DNA from: Trichoplusia ni
Lineage: Eukaryota > Arthropoda > Insecta > Lepidoptera > Noctuidae
Direction: 5' to 3'
DNA length: 64,000 nt
Assembly (NCBI RefSeq): GCF_003590095.1
Contig: NC_039491.1
Location: forward strand, 11,656,001 to 11,720,000
The position numbers and the translations under genes are program-made. The notes under the pieces are model-generated. The model was not told the DNA's origin. It saw only the letters and a list, made by a program, of their open reading frames with translations, and did no database searches. Positions within the stretch are counted from its first letter, which is position 1. Each line of letters opens with the position of its first letter. Below, piece by piece: positions 59,751-64,000 of this stretch.

Positions 59751-61514
59751 ACGTAGAGAAAATAAATCAGTAAATTGAAAAAAAAAAACTGTCTGCTTCA
59801 CACTTTAAAGTAATATGCCTATCAATAGGCAAATAGGTAGGCAAATGTTTTTTTTTTCTTGAAACCGCACACGCCAAATACACTCAGGGAGGTTCTAGCA
59901 TTATAATATTGAGTACACATTACTTCCTCACGATAATGGATGGAATGAATTAATGATTAGTTTCCAATATCCTTGAAAGCTTGGTGGTTGAGGTAATACG
60001 TCATAAACCTACACGTGCTCCGGTGTATTATCTATAAAAATGTTTTGCCTGCATAAAGGTTAGTAAAATTTGCGTAACGACCGAGTCTCTAAACATTGTT
60101 TTAAGTTTTGGTATTCGAACGTAATGAAGAAATTAGAAAAAAAAAATATAGGAATAAAGTTATGAGTCATACCTATTCGAGTTTATAAAAGAAGTTTTTT
60201 AAAGGAGGTTGCATAATTCATTCAAATTTTTCATCTTACTTTTAAATCGTAGAGTTGCATCATGTCCCGATAGAATATAATAAGGGTTATGAATAAACGT
60301 AATGTATCCGAAGGAGGTTCCTTGAAGTAAATATGGTAGCTCGTTAAATTTGTTAAAATACCGTGAAATATCGCGCTACGTCGGACACTCCAGGGACTCA
60401 ACGCGAGATTTATCAGTCTCTTTATATTTTCCTAATACTTTCCTAAGGGGATTTGCATCTTGAATGTACTCCGGTTGAGCGGGTTTTGTTATAAAATGTA
60501 ATATTAAAATATGCCCATGGGGCACTCGAATGTGACGGAATTTGGCAAAGGTTCAAAAAGAGGTCAATTTCTGTTGATGTTTTGTGATATCTTAACTTAC
60601 TTGGGAAAGAGAAGAATTTGTGTATCACGTTACGTTAGTCCATCTTATACGTAGCATAGAAGTAAAGTAAGGTTGATTGTTCATAACTCGTATACTCTTA
60701 TAATCTAAACTCTTTTTACCAATATTACTAAAACCGTGAGTTATTTAAACAAATTCTAAAATGTTTTATTAAAATAGTAATAAGGCACTTGTGATACCGT
60801 AATTAAATGAACAACAGCTAAAATGCGAAAGCAATTTCCGTTTTGTTACAACTTGAAGGCCAGCATGACAGAAAAGTACTTCCAAAAGGATGAAAGAAGG
60901 TATCTACTAAACAAAGTACAGACGTGCACAGAATTCGCGTTAGCACGTTTTACAATTTGTTACATCGCTTAAATTGTAATAAAGCTTCACAGTAACACAT
61001 ACGTTTGTTAAAAACTGGTTGTAACAGTGCAAACAAAACAATAGAATTTAAACTTAACGTGAATACAATAAGGTTCGAATTCGTAAGCTTTAATTGTAAG
61101 ATATACGGCACTGTTTACCAAACAAATATGCCGTGTGAGGTTTATAGAAAGAGGTGTACTGTGAATCCCGGACGGATACAGTTCGTATTCTATTTACCTT
61201 AACAGATGCCATCATTATTCCTTAAGCATTTCTTACGAGTAAGCGTCGTGTGGAATGAAATTGACAAATTCAGGGTGAACCCAAATTCCTCGTTTAGACC
61301 CTGCATACGAGGTTACATATCTTCGATAATGTTTTATTAATCGTGTTTTGTTTTCCTTCTTTGCAACGTTTAAAATGTTATCAAACATTCAGGATAACGG
61401 TTGTGTTTTTCAAGTTGCAGTGTCTTATCATAAAATACTTTATTTAATTTTATCCTAACTGTGTTCTTAATAATTTAAAAAGGGAAAATATAAATTTCAT
61501 AACACAACCAGGCT

Positions 61515-61562
61515 CCGTTTTTATCAAGCCTTTGTCCTTTAGTGGGACAGTTACAGGCTTTT
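61515..61562 (+). repeat. Fragment of the CCTTTGTCC..GTGGGAC moth repeat
   Basis: AAGCCTTTGTCCTTTAGTGG followed by GACAGTTACAGGCTT is a diverged piece of the same type of retroposon tail as 16563-16682, without the ATG microsatellite. Confidence 0.5.
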
Positions 61563-63102
61563 AAAGTGTTTATTATCACTTTCCTCATATTCACAAAATA
61601 CACGTGTTTTTTGCATCAACGTCACGTTTGGACCATCAAAAATTCCAATTTCATAAAATCACAGTAGGTAATGGTTATTGGGGCCTTTTATGTCCGGTCT
61701 TTTAATCAATGCTTGAGTTTATTACTTTTGTTTATTAAATAAACAAAAACAAAGTCATGAACGATATTTATTGTAACATTTCTTCACATTTTGCGTACTT
61801 TTTACAGCAAGAATATAATTACATGCATCAAATGACAATTTGGTTAATTAAAAACAAAAAACACAGAGCACATTAAACTAAGCCTTGTTTAGATGGGTAC
61901 TCTCATTTCTTGGACCCTCTTGTAAAAATACCATTAGTCCACAGTATAATTGCATTTACAATTAAATATACAATAAATGAGCCAGTCTGAACAATTAATT
62001 ACAGTCCTCTATACCATCGGAGAAATAAACGCTCCTCGAAACGGCGCTCGCCTGCTTTTAATAGTCCCCGACTTATGTACTGTCTATACAAATGTGTATT
62101 TATACAACTTGATATTAAATTTATATCTTAGGACTAAGGAATAATTAAGCGTTGTAAGATTTCTTGAGTTAATTAGTGCTTCGTTTTAACTCTTGGGTAA
62201 GTCGAGTACCCGATAAGAGAATGCTAGGCTAAGCAGTATTTTACAAATTTCTGAGTAGGCCTTGAGAATTTGTTGAGTTTCTACTTTATGACGAGAGTAC
62301 ATTGCCTTGACCTAAATAACGCAAAACACTGAAACCTTTCGTACTTTATTTATTTAAGATGCTTTTTCTCTAATCGTAAACCTAGTTTAAACATCGCATA
62401 GAAAATGTAAAGAGAACTTTTTCTAGTCGATCCTTTAGTATATTTAAACTATCTTGGCAAGTTACACAGTTTTAATCAGACTTATTAAGTTAAAAGTTTC
62501 CTTTGTCGTTTTGTCGAGATAATGTTGGAACTAGTTGTAACACGTGCCGAGTTTATGTAGTAGTCAAAGTTGTTAGTGCATTTTATGTTCTGACACTGCT
62601 AATATGGTGTTTTTTAGTCATAAGTGACATTAATTACAGTGATTTTGTTTGCTAGCTTTTAGAGCACGACTCTTTAAAGTACTATTAAATAAAATGTGTG
62701 AGGTCCCATAGCTTGGCACAGGTTTCTTCTCATGTGGAAAAGGTATGAGCATTGATCCACATACACTGAGGGTTGGGTTAAGTAAAATACTTTAGCAATC
62801 AAAATTATTATTTTTTATCGGTCTTTAATTTTAGACATAAGTTTAGCATATTTTTCGAGATCTTGACCTTACATAACTACAGTAGATGAATCCATTACAC
62901 ACAGGGCTCCGTTGGTTTTACCTTTTAAACTTAATTTGAAGAAAAATATTATTATTCATAACTTCAAAGGTAAGGTTAATAACTAATTAAATTAATGATT
63001 TCCAAAAACAGTATTTAAAATTTTGTTCAATGCATTATATTAAACTTCAAGCTATTTCGTACCCCACTGACTATTTAATCTATATGTATTTACCTCTTGC
63101 AT

Positions 63103-63311
63103 ATATCATCATCATTGGCCTAGCCTTTTCCCAACTATGTTGGGGTCGGCTACCAGTCCAACCGGTTTCAGCTAAGTACCAGTGTTTTACAAGGAGCGAC
63201 TGCCTATCTGACCTCCTTAACCCAGTTTCCTGGGCAACACGATACCCCTTGGTTAGACTGGCTGTCAGACTTTTTCAAGCTTCTGACTACCTGTAACGAC
63301 CGTCAAGGATG
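63103..63311 (-). repeat. Moth SINE, near-complete minus-strand copy
   Basis: Read on the minus strand, the copy ends in CCAACATAGTTGGGAAAAGG then CTAGGCCAATGATGATGATA. Inside are GTCAGATAGGCAGTCGCTCC, AACACTGGTACTTAGCTG and CAGGAAACTGGGTTAAGGAG; the left end carries CATCCTTGACGGTCGTTACA. It is fuller than the copy at 39247-39395 and also generates a spurious 88-codon plus-strand ORF. Confidence 0.8.
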
Positions 63312-64000
63312 TAGGAATATACGCATATATGCGATGTGTTATATACAAGCAGGTATATGAACTCATAATTATACACTATATTACAATCCCTTAGTTTGTG
63401 AACTAATATAGTCACTGTTTACGCAACAATATGTGTGTACTCACCATCCTACCGCCATATTGTATGTAACCACATCTATGGGTTAATTTGTCTCATATCT
63501 AGGTTCAATGACCCTGCATCGTTATTAATTGCAGTTTACTCATAGTACTGTTGTTGATTAACACTCTGCATTATTTCTGATTAAACTGATCTTGCCTTTT
63601 AAACACTGTTAAGGTATCCGAACCAAAAATGAACCGAACCCTATAACTATGGCTATCCAGGAACTATGGTTTCAGTCTGCCAATCCGTCTATCACCAGGC
63701 TATCACCCGAAAAAATTAGCAATACACTTAAAACTATTTACAGGTGATGTATTTTGCCACCGTTAATTCTGAGGTAAGCCGCGTTTGGTACGGTCAAACT
63801 TTGATGGGTGGGCAATTTGTTGCGAATATTTTTTTGTTCTTTTTTAATTTTATTCTGGTTTTCGAAATTGGTATCAAATTAAACAACTTCGTACTTAAAA
63901 TTGACTTAAAAATAAGTTCATTATCATGTTTACGAAACACTTTCAGAATAAAACATTTGTTATTTAAAAATGGAAAGCATGTAACGTTCTTTAGATTTCG

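Larger units (their letters stand above)
45189..64000. other. Gene-poor AT-rich region
   Basis: There are no recognised host genes in these 18.8 kb apart from the weak candidates listed at 50004 and 50775. Contents are SINE, Helitron-like and retroposon fragments listed separately, an (AT)n run at about 48390-48411, and a slightly GC-richer unidentified patch at 47145-47255. Intergenic DNA, or a long intron of a gene extending beyond the window, are both possible. Confidence 0.5.

Noticed and set aside
63030..63296. 88-codon plus-strand ORF
   Set aside because: It lies largely within a SINE in the opposite orientation.
1..64000. CRISPR arrays, prophage, operons, viral integrations
   Set aside because: None is visible. 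The window is eukaryotic, with spliced genes and moth repeats.

Overview
This is a eukaryotic nuclear window. The host is almost certainly a moth (Lepidoptera), probably a noctuid of the Trichoplusia type. The reasons are short GC-rich exons set in AT-rich DNA, GT-AG introns, insect-type orthologues, several repeats I recognise from moth genomes (SINEs, Helitron-like elements ending in CTAGT, RTE-like 3' tails), and a complete piggyBac element of the IFP2 type. The species call is inference. One run of exactly 1000 N (30953-31952) is a scaffold gap.

Left half (1-31 kb), gene-bearing. I rebuilt exon chains by matching splice sites, reading phase and family conservation. In order of coordinate: (a) an unrecognised Pro/Ala-rich gene fragment, minus strand, about 9.6-10.4 kb; (b) ST7, minus, three coding exons, 454 aa, 11797-14237; (c) UQCR11, a 57-aa respiratory complex III subunit, plus, 15787-15960; (d) an orphan terminal exon, minus, 15589-15737, beside UQCR11; (e) a testican/SPOCK orthologue (Carrier of Wingless, Cow), minus, ten coding exons, 442 aa, 18868-24462; (f) inorganic pyrophosphatase (Nurf-38/PPA), minus, four coding exons, 338 aa with a probable mitochondrial leader, 27319-30678. 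All reading frames close across the junctions. The first 10 kb has no recognised gene. It holds a series of 50-150 bp CpG-rich blocks, a 43-codon small ORF with a possible core promoter (5046-5177), and parts of a repeat with inverted ends.

Right half (32-64 kb), gene-poor and AT-rich. The main feature is an apparently intact piggyBac transposon (42713-45184, 2472 bp, flanked by TTAA) with a 594-aa transposase that keeps all its catalytic aspartates. Around it lie SINEs, Helitron-like and RTE-like fragments, microsatellites and two weak ORF or first-exon candidates. I recognise no conserved host gene there.

The genes are ordinary single-copy housekeeping or signalling genes and do not form a pathway or operon. 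I found no CRISPR, phage or bacterial features. The most notable items are the intact piggyBac, the completely resolvable Cow gene, the two possible start codons of the pyrophosphatase, the small ORF, and several unexplained palindromes.
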